Source of the DNA: Halobacillus kuroshimensis DSM 18393
Lineage (GTDB): Bacteria; Bacillota; Bacilli; Bacillales; Halobacillaceae
Assembly: GCF_000425705.1 (NCBI RefSeq)
Contig: NZ_AUDY01000011.1
Span: 1-64,000, forward strand
DNA length: 64,000 nt
Reading direction: 5' to 3'
How positions within the stretch are numbered: position 1 is the stretch's first letter; each line of letters begins with the position of its first letter. The notes under the pieces were generated by a model. It ran no database searches. It had not been told where the DNA came from and saw only the letters and a program-made list of their open reading frames with translations. Position numbers and translations under genes: made by a program. Positions 54,493 through 62,917 of the stretch are shown piece after piece.

Positions 54493-56172
54493 ATGTTAAA
54501 AAAAATAATAGGCGTAGTGAGTTTATTTGCTTTCATATTCGTACTTACAGCATGTGGAGAAGAAGAATCAAGCAATAGTGAAGAAGGAGAACAGTCCGAT
54601 GGTTCAAGTGAAGCGTTGAGTATTTATACGACGGTTTATCCTCTTCAGTATTTTGCCGAGCAGATTACAGGGGAGCAGGCGGATGTGCAATCAATTCTGC
54701 CTCCGGGTTCAGACCCTCACACATATGAACCAACATCAAAAGAAATGATTGAAATGGCAGAAGCAGACGCATTTATTTACAACGGTGCCGGGTTAGAACC
54801 CTATGCCGAAAAAATTTCAGACTCTATCAAATCTGAAGATGTGAAAATTCTGGAAGCATCCAAGGGGATTGAATTAAAAGAGCATGCTCATAACCATGAG
54901 GAAGAAGAAGGAACTCACGAGGATGAACATGCTCATGAAGAAGAAGAAAATCATGAGGGCGAACATGCTCATGAGGAGGAAGAAGGAAGCAGCCATGAAG
55001 ATGAACACGCTGGACATAACCACGGGGACCAGGACCCGCACGTCTGGCTTGATCCTATCCTTTCTATTCAGGTAGCTGAGAATATTAAAGATACACTGGT
55101 TGAACTGAATCCTGAGCAGGAAGATACCTATAATGAAAACTTCCAGGAACTAAAAAGCAACCTTGAAGGTCTGGATCAGGAATTTCACGATCAGCTGGAA
55201 ACAGCACCAAAGAATAAATTCATCGTGTCTCATGCCGCTTATGGATATTGGGAACAATCCTACGGCGTCGAGCAGGTTTCTGTTTCTGGTTTAAGTCCAA
55301 CCAATGAACCTTCTCAAAAAGATTTGGAAGAAATCATTAAAACGGCTGAACAGCATAACATCAAACACGTATTCTTTGAGCAGAATGTCACGCCTAAAGT
55401 TGCGGACATCGTTAGAAAAGAAATTGGGGCAGAAGCTCTGCGTCTTCATAATTTGTCTGTGTTGACGGAAGAAGATATAAACAATGAAGAAGATTATTTC
55501 ACTCTCATGAAGCGGAATTTAGAAGTATTGACAGAAGGGTTATCCGGAGAACCATCTGATTCAGAGGAATCTTCTGAATCAGAAGAACACAGCGAACACA
55601 ACCATAACCATGGCCATGCGGATGACGAAGAAGCCCAGCAGATTTATGATGGGTACTTTGAAGATGAGCAGGTGAAGGATCGTGAACTGACAGACTGGGA
55701 AGGAGACTGGCAGTCTGTATATCCATACCTTCAGGACGGAACACTTGATGAAGTGTTTGCTCATAAGGCTGAGAATGACGGAGATATGACAGCAGAAGAA
55801 TATAAAGAGTACTATAAGATCGGTTACGAAACCGATGTGGAACGCATTATTTTTGAGGGAAATGACGTAACGTTCTTCGAAAATGGAGAAAAGTCGTCGG
55901 GGACATATACCTATGATGGTTATGAAATCCTTACCTATGAAGCTGGCAATAGAGGGGTCCGTTATATTTATGAGTTAACGGAAGAGGATGGGGATCTTCC
56001 TCAATACATCCAATTCAGCGATCACAGTATCACTCCAACTGATGCGGACCACTACCACCTCTACTGGGGAGATGACCGTGAAGCTCTATTGGACGAAGTG
56101 ACAAACTGGCCGACGTATTATCCATCAGACCTGGATGGCCAGGAGATCGCTCATGAAATGATGGCGCATTGA
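54493..56172 (+). CDS. adcA: zinc-binding lipoprotein AdcA (ZnuA-ZinT fusion)
   Basis: A 559-residue lipoprotein: signal with lipobox LTAC, a cluster A-1 (ZnuA/TroA) domain (about 35-345) with DPHTYEP, a long His/Glu-rich loop at about 132-175, DPHVWLDP and SHAAYGY, then a His-rich linker (EHNHNHGH) and a C-terminal ZinT domain (about 395-559) with WEGDWQSVYPYL and ADHYHLYWGD. It captures zinc outside the cell for an ABC importer. The znuB/znuC partners are not beside it, so it must serve a remote transporter. Confidence 0.93.
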   Translation: MLKKIIGVVSLFAFIFVLTACGEEESSNSEEGEQSDGSSEALSIYTTVYPLQYFAEQITGEQADVQSILPPGSDPHTYEPTSKEMIEMAEADAFIYNGAGLEPYAEKISDSIKSEDVKILEASKGIELKEHAHNHEEEEGTHEDEHAHEEEENHEGEHAHEEEEGSSHEDEHAGHNHGDQDPHVWLDPILSIQVAENIKDTLVELNPEQEDTYNENFQELKSNLEGLDQEFHDQLETAPKNKFIVSHAAYGYWEQSYGVEQVSVSGLSPTNEPSQKDLEEIIKTAEQHNIKHVFFEQNVTPKVADIVRKEIGAEALRLHNLSVLTEEDINNEEDYFTLMKRNLEVLTEGLSGEPSDSEESSESEEHSEHNHNHGHADDEEAQQIYDGYFEDEQVKDRELTDWEGDWQSVYPYLQDGTLDEVFAHKAENDGDMTAEEYKEYYKIGYETDVERIIFEGNDVTFFENGEKSSGTYTYDGYEILTYEAGNRGVRYIYELTEEDGDLPQYIQFSDHSITPTDADHYHLYWGDDREALLDEVTNWPTYYPSDLDGQEIAHEMMAH

Positions 56173-56205
56173 TCATCATTGTTCACGATAAATATATATG
56201 CGAGG

Positions 56206-56245
56206 ATAAGCTGGGGACGGATATGACCGTCTCCAGCTTATTTTT
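56206..56245 (+). terminator. adcA terminator
   Basis: ATAAGCTGG-GGACGG / CCGTC-TCCAGCTTAT, 15-bp near-perfect stem, T-run after. Confidence 0.93.
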
Positions 56246-56418
56246 GATTGGTATGCCTCTGGAGTGTGGGAAATGATTAAGCCACAGGGGCAATAATTCT
56301 TGAATGAGAATAGGTGATTAGACAAGAACCACTTCTGTCCGTATAATCAGGTTTTTACGTATAAGAATAAAGCTGGAGTTAAAGCCTGAATCATAAAAGA
56401 ACACATGGAGGTATATAC

Positions 56419-57162
56419 ATGGCTGACTTAACGAACCAAGTCATTTTGATCACGGGAGCCAATCGCGGACAGGGAAAAGCGATGGCGGAGCACCTTGCCT
56501 CTCTTGGGGCAAAGGTGATTGTAGGCGCAAGGAAATGGGAAGATGCTCAAGCAACAGCAAACGAATTCGATGAGGCCTATCCCGTAAAACTGGATGTTAC
56601 GAAAGATTCGGATTGGGACGGGGCCGTAGAAGAGATCGTAGGGAAGTTCGGAGCTATTGACGTTCTCATCAATAACGCAGGTGTCTTGATCCGCAAACCA
56701 TTTGAAGAGATTACGATGGATGAATACCAGCAAATGATTGATGTGAATCAGCTTGGTGTCTTTCGAGGAATGAAGGCTGTTACGCCTCAAATGGAAAAAC
56801 AGAGAAAAGGTTCTATCATCAACAATTTATCTATTTCCTCGTTTTCTCCGATTGCCAAGTCATCGGCGTATGCCGCGACGAAAGCATCGGTGGTCGCAAT
56901 GTCCAAAGCGGCAGCGATTGAGCTCGGTAAGAAGGGAATCCGGGTGAATATGATTCATCCCGGCGGTATTGAGACGGAAATGGCTACCCAGGGGCAGGGA
57001 GTTCCTTCGTTTTATGATTCGGTCCCCCTTGGGCGTATCGGGCAGCCGGTTGAAATTGCCCGCGTAGCTGCCTTTCTAGCCTCTGATGAAAGTTCCTACT
57101 GTACCGGAACGGAAATTGTGGTAGATGGCGGCATGACGCTTGGAGTGAATGAAGAAGAATAG
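56419..57162 (+). CDS. short-chain dehydrogenase/reductase (FabG-like)
   Basis: A 247-residue classical [11 protein letters not shown] cofactor motif at 13-20, NNAG near 86, Ser in NLSISS, catalytic Y-A-A-T-K, and HPGGIETEM. It resembles gluconate or sugar-acid dehydrogenases in length and pattern, but the substrate is open. Start after ATGGAGG. A terminator follows it, so it is probably a unit of its own beside the oxygenase cluster. Confidence 0.87.
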   Translation: MADLTNQVILITGANRGQGKAMAEHLASLGAKVIVGARKWEDAQATANEFDEAYPVKLDVTKDSDWDGAVEEIVGKFGAIDVLINNAGVLIRKPFEEITMDEYQQMIDVNQLGVFRGMKAVTPQMEKQRKGSIINNLSISSFSPIAKSSAYAATKASVVAMSKAAAIELGKKGIRVNMIHPGGIETEMATQGQGVPSFYDSVPLGRIGQPVEIARVAAFLASDESSYCTGTEIVVDGGMTLGVNEEE

Positions 57163-57201
57163 CTACATCAAGTCTGTAATGAACCCATATGTGAAGGCCA
57201 A

Positions 57202-57240
57202 ACAGCCATCTATTCGTTTGATAACGAATGGGTGGTTTAA
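57202..57240 (+). terminator. terminator after SDR
   Basis: CCATC-ATTCGTT / AACGAAT-GGTGG stem with a TGAT loop (one mismatch region) followed by T-rich sequence. Confidence 0.7.
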
Positions 57241-57284
57241 TTATTATATTTTCGTTTTATTCCAATTTTTAGAATTATCCCTTG

Positions 57285-57337
57285 ACATGAAACCCGTTTC
57301 ATAAAATACCTTGTACTCATAGCGTTGTAAGCATTCT
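57285..57337 (+). promoter_or_regulatory. promoter with LacI-type and cre-like sites
   Basis: TTGACA at 57280-57285 is a good -35. It is followed by ATGAAAC-CC-GTTTCAT (57285-57300), a LacI-family-style palindrome, which overlaps the spacer. TGTAAGCATTCTCA (57324-57337) matches the cre consensus except at one position. Repression by the LacI-family protein encoded at 61333 is the simplest reading. The -10 is not clear. Confidence 0.5.
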
Positions 57338-57376
57338 CAATAATTGAAGTTAATGAAATGGAAGGATGGATGAAGA

Positions 57377-58315
57377 ATGAGTAAACAAGTGAAAAACAAG
57401 GGGAATCATGATTCACTGAAGATCACGCAGTCTTTGAACGAGCGGCACAACAACGAACCTTTACGCGTATTGAGTGAAGAGGATTGGAAGTTTTGGAAGA
57501 GAAACGGCTATGTCATTATTCGGAATGCTGTACCTCAGGAAAATATCGAACGTCTTCGCAATTTGATCTGGGAGTTTGAAGAAAAAGACCCTGATGACCA
57601 GGATACATGGTATACCTCTCCACGGGCAGAGATGAAAATGGAAGAGTTGAAAGGTACAGGAATGGTCGAGTTGTATAACCACCAATATTTATGGGATAAC
57701 CGGATGCATCCTCGAGTTTACAACGCTTTTGTAGATATATGGGGGATGGAAGAACTTTGGAACAGTATTGACCGTTGTAACTTAAATATGCCGAAGAAAG
57801 ACAAAAATGATAACGGAGGATTCATTCACTGGGATATCGATACCAGCCAAGAACCGCTTCCTCAGAATGTACAAGGCGTTTTATCCTTAGTGGATACAAA
57901 AAAAGAAATGGGAGGCTTTCAATGTATCCCAGAGCTATATCGTGAATTCCCTGAGTGGGTTAAAACACAGCCGAGTGATCGTGACCCCTATCATCCTGAT
58001 ACATCTGGATATGAAACGACGAAAATCACCCAAAATGCAGGGGACCTTCTTATTTTTAATTCTATGCAGCCTCATGGAATTCGTCCGAACTTTGCTGATA
58101 GACCAAGAATTGCCCAGTATATTTCTATGTTTCCGTCTCAAGAAGACAATGAAGAACTCCGCCAAGAGCGGATTGTGTCATGGCGTGATAGGATTCCTCC
58201 AAAAGGGGATGCATTCCCAGGTGACCCACGTAACTGGGAGCAGGAAAAGTATGAGAAAGCTGAGCTAAGTGATCTAGGTAAGAAATTGCTTGGCTTGAAA
58301 CTCTGGGCAAAATAA
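57377..58315 (+). CDS. phytanoyl-CoA dioxygenase (PhyH) family oxygenase
   Basis: A 312-residue Fe(II)/2-oxoglutarate oxygenase. The iron ligands are visible: H151 and D153 in HWDID, and the distal H233 in QPHG, followed by an Arg (R236, R243 or R245) for 2-oxoglutarate. N-terminal NGYVIIRNAVP is typical of PhyH. Substrates in this family vary widely (hydroxylated small molecules, phosphonates, ectoine), so none is assigned. The ATG follows GGAAGGATGG. The MFS gene follows after 86 bases. Confidence 0.83.
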   Translation: MSKQVKNKGNHDSLKITQSLNERHNNEPLRVLSEEDWKFWKRNGYVIIRNAVPQENIERLRNLIWEFEEKDPDDQDTWYTSPRAEMKMEELKGTGMVELYNHQYLWDNRMHPRVYNAFVDIWGMEELWNSIDRCNLNMPKKDKNDNGGFIHWDIDTSQEPLPQNVQGVLSLVDTKKEMGGFQCIPELYREFPEWVKTQPSDRDPYHPDTSGYETTKITQNAGDLLIFNSMQPHGIRPNFADRPRIAQYISMFPSQEDNEELRQERIVSWRDRIPPKGDAFPGDPRNWEQEKYEKAELSDLGKKLLGLKLWAK

Positions 58316-58401
58316 ATCATGTGCATAGAGAAAGCCATCTTGCTCCTAGAGTAAATGGCTTCTCTATGTCCATCTAATGATAACCGCAAGGGAGTGGAGT
58401 T

Positions 58402-59658
58402 ATGTATCAAGGTGCTTGGGTTATTCCTCGTTTATCAACGATGATGTTTTTACAATACTTTGTGCTTGGATCCTGGTTTGCCACCATTGGTTTAATTCTA
58501 AGCAGGCATGGATTGGGATCTATAGTAGGAGCGGCTTTTTCGGTAGGAGGAATTGCGGCTATCATCTCTCCGATTATTTTAGGCATGGTCACGGACCGAT
58601 TCTTTTCTTCACAAAAGGTTTTAGGCGTCATTAACCTGGTAGGGGCTGTTGTGTTATGGACGATGCCCCAGCACATATATTCGGGAAATGCGTCTGTTTT
58701 CTTACTATTAATGTTCTGCTATATGCTTTGCTTTAACCCTACATACTCGTTGACCAACAATATCAGTTTCCAGAACATTAAAGATACAACGAAAAAATTT
58801 CCACTGATCCGTGTGTGTGGAACTATTGGGTTTATTACAGCAGGACTTCTCATTGGCATTCTCGGATATTCAGATAGTCCTGTCTCCATTCAAATTGGTG
58901 GAGCAGTCTCAGCTTTTTTAGGGTTCTATAGTTTTACGCTGCCACATACGCCGCCTCTTGCTAAGGGAAAGCCGCTTTCGTTGCGGGACATTTTCTGTAT
59001 AGATGCTTTTTCCTTATTGAAAAACAAGTATTTTCTTCTCTTCATTTTAGGTACGGTGATCTTATTTATCCCCAAGGCAGCCTATCAATCGTATGCTTCT
59101 GTTCTGCTTGGTACACTAAAAGTGGACAGTGTAGCTTCTGTATTGACCATTGGCCAAGTATCTGAAGTATTGTTCTTACTATTAATGCCTTTGTTTTTCC
59201 GCCGGTTGGGTTTCAAATACATGTTTATAATTGGAATTTCAGCGCACATGCTTAGGAATCTTCTTTTTTCTTTTGGAGCAGCTGAAACATTCATCCCTTT
59301 AGTTCTGGCTGGCATTGCTCTGCACGGCCTTTGTTGGGATTTCTTTTTTGTAAGCGGTTATATTTACACCGAGAAAAAAGCGGGAGAAGAAATGAAAAGT
59401 CAGGCTCAAGGCATGCTGATTATGTTTACGCAAGGTATTGGAATGTTTATTGGTGGGGCAGTATCCGGAGTCCTGTACAATAACACCGTCACAAGGGAAG
59501 GACCAGAAGCCCTTTCACAATGGAGTACTTTTTGGATATACCCCTCGATGATAGCCCTTGTTGTTGCTCTTGTGTTTCTATTCTTTTTTAACGATCGGGA
59601 GGCTGATGATACACAGGCTTCGGAAGAAGAGTTGAATAAGGAAAGAGTTTCTATTTGA
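58402..59658 (+). CDS. MFS permease, nucleoside:H+ symporter (NupG/LacY-like) type
   Basis: A 418-residue MFS protein with 12 predicted helices. The N-terminus PRLSTMMFLQYFVLGSWFATIG and GMVTDRFFSSQK match the nucleoside-symporter-like branch used in Bacillaceae for sugar or nucleoside uptake. It follows the oxygenase gene and probably imports the compound that the cluster degrades. The ATG follows AAGGGAGTGG. Substrate unknown. Confidence 0.82.
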   Translation: MYQGAWVIPRLSTMMFLQYFVLGSWFATIGLILSRHGLGSIVGAAFSVGGIAAIISPIILGMVTDRFFSSQKVLGVINLVGAVVLWTMPQHIYSGNASVFLLLMFCYMLCFNPTYSLTNNISFQNIKDTTKKFPLIRVCGTIGFITAGLLIGILGYSDSPVSIQIGGAVSAFLGFYSFTLPHTPPLAKGKPLSLRDIFCIDAFSLLKNKYFLLFILGTVILFIPKAAYQSYASVLLGTLKVDSVASVLTIGQVSEVLFLLLMPLFFRRLGFKYMFIIGISAHMLRNLLFSFGAAETFIPLVLAGIALHGLCWDFFFVSGYIYTEKKAGEEMKSQAQGMLIMFTQGIGMFIGGAVSGVLYNNTVTREGPEALSQWSTFWIYPSMIALVVALVFLFFFNDREADDTQASEEELNKERVSI

Positions 59659-59688
59659 TTTAAGTGGACAGGGTAAAGGAGAATAGCG

Positions 59689-59877
59689 ATGGTTTTTGTA
59701 TGTTCTACACATATCAAGAAGGGCATTTCTTTTTTTTATGTACCACATGTAGTGAAAACCAGATTATCTGTTCCGTGTCATTTTTGTAGTCATTCTGCGT
59801 CTTTTGAAATAGGTTATTTCAAGAAAATTCATCATCAACGCTGCCGTTCCTATCATTCGTTAAAGGGAGGTGCGTAA
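59689..59877 (+). CDS. small CxxC-containing protein
   Basis: A 62-residue protein starting MVFVCSTHIKKGISFFYVPH with CHFC in the middle, basic at the end. The pattern (Cys5-x2-His, PHV, then CxFC) recalls a family of small Bacillaceae proteins with a single zinc-knuckle-like motif; I cannot name it. The ATG is well placed after AAAGGAG. It follows the MFS gene by 30 bases and may be co-transcribed. Confidence 0.55.
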   Translation: MVFVCSTHIKKGISFFYVPHVVKTRLSVPCHFCSHSASFEIGYFKKIHHQRCRSYHSLKGGA

Positions 59878-60158
59878 CATAAATCATGGACACCTTTCTT
59901 TTTTGGAGGAGAGGAAGCACCACTTCAGTTGAGGCAGGAGGGCAGACGTGTGGGTTGATATCAGAGGTGAGTTTGCAATTGGAGACATAGTCGGGAATCT
60001 TCGAATAGGAGAAATGCCTCTTAACTCTAGCGTTCGGTCCTAGTGTTTATATCGGTCAACTAACACGCAGCAGCAGGAGACAGCGTCGTGTGAAGCGAAG
60101 TTAATATGAGATTAGGGAAGGAAGCCTTCTACAAAAACGCCCAGGCGGGAGGAAAGTC
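59878..60158. other. gap before Gfo/Idh gene, one very short open frame
   Basis: Only a 31-codon frame from GTG 59948 (after AGGAGGG) is seen, reading VWVDIRGEFAIGDIVGNL at its start; it looks like a fragment and is not called. No promoter or terminator is clear. Confidence 0.35.
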
Positions 60159-61268
60159 ATGAGAAAACTAAAAGCCGGCATCATAGGGTGCGGATCCATT
60201 GCGGAACAAAAGTATATGCCCGCTTTGATGAAATTGAAAGAAAAAGTGGAGGTGGTGAGTTTTTGTAATCGCCACCTCGATAAAGCACAAAAGTTAGCAG
60301 AAAAATTTCATGTGAAACAGCCGGATTTGTATAAGAATTATCAGGACTTGCTGCAAGACGAGAGCATTGACATGATTTTCATCTGTACCCCTAATTGTTT
60401 CCATTCGGAAATGACCGTTGCGTCATTGGAAGCAGGTAAACATGTCATGTGTGAAAAGCCCATGGCAATCAACACTAAAGAAGCGAAACGGATGTTAGAG
60501 GTTTCTGAAAAAACAGGTAAAAAATTGACGATTGGTTACCAAAATCGTTTCCGGAAGGATTCATTACTATTAAAAAAGGCTTGTGACCATGGAGATTTAG
60601 GGGAGATCTACGCCGCAAAAGCCCACGCTGTCCGTAGACGAGGTGTCCCCACCTGGGGGGTATTTATGAATAAGGAATTGCAGGGGGGAGGTTCTCTGAT
60701 TGATATTGGGACGCATGCACTGGATCTGGCCCTGTGGTGTATGAATAACTATGAGGTGGATTCGGTTACAGGTGTAACATTCAACAAATTGAAAGATCAA
60801 AACCAAGCGAATTTGTTTGGTCCCTGGGATCCAGAAACTTTTGACGTAGAAGAGTCAGCTTTGGCATTTATCAAAATGAAGAACGGATCCGTTATTCACT
60901 TAGAATCGGCCTGGGCGCTTCATACCTTGGACGATAGGGAAGCTATGACAACATTGTCCGGCACAAAAGGCGGTGCAGTGATGCAGAGAAATAAAGCTGC
61001 TAACCGAGATGAATTAATCTTCCATGGGGACATGTATGGAGAGCTCTATGAGAAAACGATCGACAATCACTCAAGTATTGCCTATACTCCTTCATCGCTT
61101 ATAACAGATGCAGACAAGGAAATTGGGCAGTGGATAGATGCTCTCATAGAAGAAAAAGACCCGGTTGTAACTCCCTACCAAGCCTATGTAGTCACGAAAA
61201 TAATTGACGCTGTATATCGTTCCGCAGAGACTGGTGAGACAATAATATATGATGAACTGGATTACTGA
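60159..61268 (+). CDS. Gfo/Idh/MocA-family oxidoreductase
   Basis: A 369-residue NAD(P)-dependent sugar oxidoreductase: N-terminal Rossmann motif GIIGCGSIAEQKYMP, the family EKP motif (MCEKPMAI) near residue 100, and GGGSLIDIGTHALDLALW in the C-terminal domain. Typical substrates are inositols and oxidised sugars. The ATG follows CGGGAGGAAAGTC. It lies between the permease and the LacI regulator and probably acts in the same pathway. Confidence 0.88.
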   Translation: MRKLKAGIIGCGSIAEQKYMPALMKLKEKVEVVSFCNRHLDKAQKLAEKFHVKQPDLYKNYQDLLQDESIDMIFICTPNCFHSEMTVASLEAGKHVMCEKPMAINTKEAKRMLEVSEKTGKKLTIGYQNRFRKDSLLLKKACDHGDLGEIYAAKAHAVRRRGVPTWGVFMNKELQGGGSLIDIGTHALDLALWCMNNYEVDSVTGVTFNKLKDQNQANLFGPWDPETFDVEESALAFIKMKNGSVIHLESAWALHTLDDREAMTTLSGTKGGAVMQRNKAANRDELIFHGDMYGELYEKTIDNHSSIAYTPSSLITDADKEIGQWIDALIEEKDPVVTPYQAYVVTKIIDAVYRSAETGETIIYDELDY

Positions 61269-61332
61269 GTATTTGATCGAAACTTGGTCTGTTTTAGTGA
61301 ATCCTTGAATGAATAAAAGGAAGCTGATAAAA

Positions 61333-62295
61333 ATGCCGAATATCAGGGACATAGCTGAATCCTCAGGTGTTTCTACCACAACAGTATCCCGTGTGATCAA
61401 CAACCACCCTTACGTCAGTGATGAGAAGAGAGAAGCTGTAAGGAGAGCCATTGAGTTACATAATTATCAGAAGAACATCAATGCCGTTCATTTAAGTACC
61501 GGGAAAACCTTCCTTATCGGAGTTGTCGTGCCTTTTACAGATCATCCATATTTCGGGAGGTTACTGAAAGGTATTGCACAAGAGGCCCTGAACAATAACT
61601 ATAAACTCATCCTATTTCAAACCAATTATGACCCTGGTAAAGAGGTAGAAGCGATGGACATGTTAAAGCATAAACAAATTGACGCTCTGATTATTTGTTC
61701 AAGGGTTTGTGAGTGGTCCATGATTTCAAAGTATTTATGCTACGGACCTATTGTATTGTGTGAAGATATTAAGGAGGAGGGAGTTTCCTCTACGTTTGTA
61801 GATCATTATGAGAGTTTTTCTAAAGCACTCGCCTACTTATATGATAAAGGATATGACAAAATCGGTTACTGTGTAGGCAGAATGACTGGAACAAATAGCA
61901 AGCAGAGGGAAAAAGCCTACAAAGATTTTCATGACCAACATAACTTCACCATTAATCCGGATTATATTTTCAGCCAAAGCCTGTACTTTGAGGACGGTAT
62001 ACAAATCGTTCAAGAGTTAAGAGAATTACCGGTTCCGCCTACAGCTTTACTTGTTACCAGCGACCAGATAGCGGCTGGAATCGTCACCTGTTGTGAAAAA
62101 GAGCAGATATCGATCCCCGGTCAATTGGCGATCATAGGGTTCGATAATCAGCCTATCGCTAAATTTATGGACATTACTACAATTGAAATCCCTCTAGAAA
62201 AAATTGGTCAGAAGCTCTTTCTGCAATCATTAGACACAGAACATAACACACATCAGGAAATATCAACGAGGTTGATTGAGAGGAAAACCGTGTAA
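61333..62295 (+). CDS. LacI-family transcriptional regulator
   Basis: A 320-residue repressor: N-terminal HTH NIRDIAESSGVSTTTVSRVIN, hinge helix region, then a periplasmic-binding-like ligand domain (GVVVPFTDHPYFGRLLKGI ... IGFDNQPIAKFMDITTIEIP). I choose ATG 61333 after AAAGGAAG; the upstream ATG 61309 has no ribosome site. It probably controls the oxygenase-permease-oxidoreductase genes through the ATGAAACCCGTTTCAT site at 57285. Confidence 0.9.
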   Translation: MPNIRDIAESSGVSTTTVSRVINNHPYVSDEKREAVRRAIELHNYQKNINAVHLSTGKTFLIGVVVPFTDHPYFGRLLKGIAQEALNNNYKLILFQTNYDPGKEVEAMDMLKHKQIDALIICSRVCEWSMISKYLCYGPIVLCEDIKEEGVSSTFVDHYESFSKALAYLYDKGYDKIGYCVGRMTGTNSKQREKAYKDFHDQHNFTINPDYIFSQSLYFEDGIQIVQELRELPVPPTALLVTSDQIAAGIVTCCEKEQISIPGQLAIIGFDNQPIAKFMDITTIEIPLEKIGQKLFLQSLDTEHNTHQEISTRLIERKTV

Positions 62296-62330
62296 AAAGT
62301 ATGGGGGTTTTAAAAACACCCATACTTTTT
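62294..62330 (+). terminator. terminator after LacI-family gene
   Basis: AAAAAGTATGGG / CCCATACTTTTT with inner pairing, overlapping the stop codon. Confidence 0.93.
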
Positions 62331-62490
62331 AAGTATGATCCTCATAACGACAACAGAATATTAATGCTTAAGGATTGTAGAAAAGTCGTTTGCTATTCTG
62401 GATATAAAGGAAACCTCACCGCCGTATACAGGTGTTATCTAATGTATGACCACCCCCCCTTTGATTATTCATAGGCTAATAGATACACTC

Positions 62491-62612
62491 CCGCTTCCCT
62501 CTTAGCCCGGGAAGCTTTTTAATTAGTAACATAGGTCCGGAATTATTGAACTTCCATGAAAAAAGCTTCTAATGAGTCATCAAACTCTAAGAGACTTTTT
62601 TTCATGGAAGTT
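62491..62612. other. intergenic region with two hairpins
   Basis: GCTTCCC (62493-62499) / GGGAAGC (62509-62515) plus five T's is a terminator without a visible gene. AACTTCCATGAAAAAAG (62549-62565) / CTTTTTTTCATGGAAGTT (62595-62612) is a longer 16-17-bp stem with a 29-base loop and T-rich tail. The whole gap 62331-62917 holds no protein gene; a small RNA or lost gene is possible. Confidence 0.5.
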
Positions 62613-62685
62613 TGTTTTATAAACCCAAAATATTGAGTATATATAAGGTTTTGTATAAAGTTAAAAAATTCAGAAAAATGTATTG

Positions 62686-62703
62686 CGTTCTTCAAAAAGA
62701 ACG
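62686..62703. promoter_or_regulatory. palindrome upstream of the flippase gene
   Basis: CGTTCTT-CAAA-AAGAACG, a perfect 7-bp inverted repeat about 215 bases before the flippase start, in a very AT-rich stretch. It may be an operator; the binding protein is unknown. Confidence 0.35.
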
Positions 62704-62917
62704 ATTATGATGAAATACAAGATAAAAAGTGTTTACTAAAACTGATAATACGTTCGTTTGTATAAGACACCTTTAAATATTATGTTAATTATTGTAAGTG
62801 AGTATTGTATTTTGTTGAAGAGGTGTTATACTATCTCAAAAGGTATTCTCTATTAAGCACAAATAGTTCTTTATAATGTAAAAAATACAATTTATCTTAA
62901 TTTGAAGGGAGACCATC

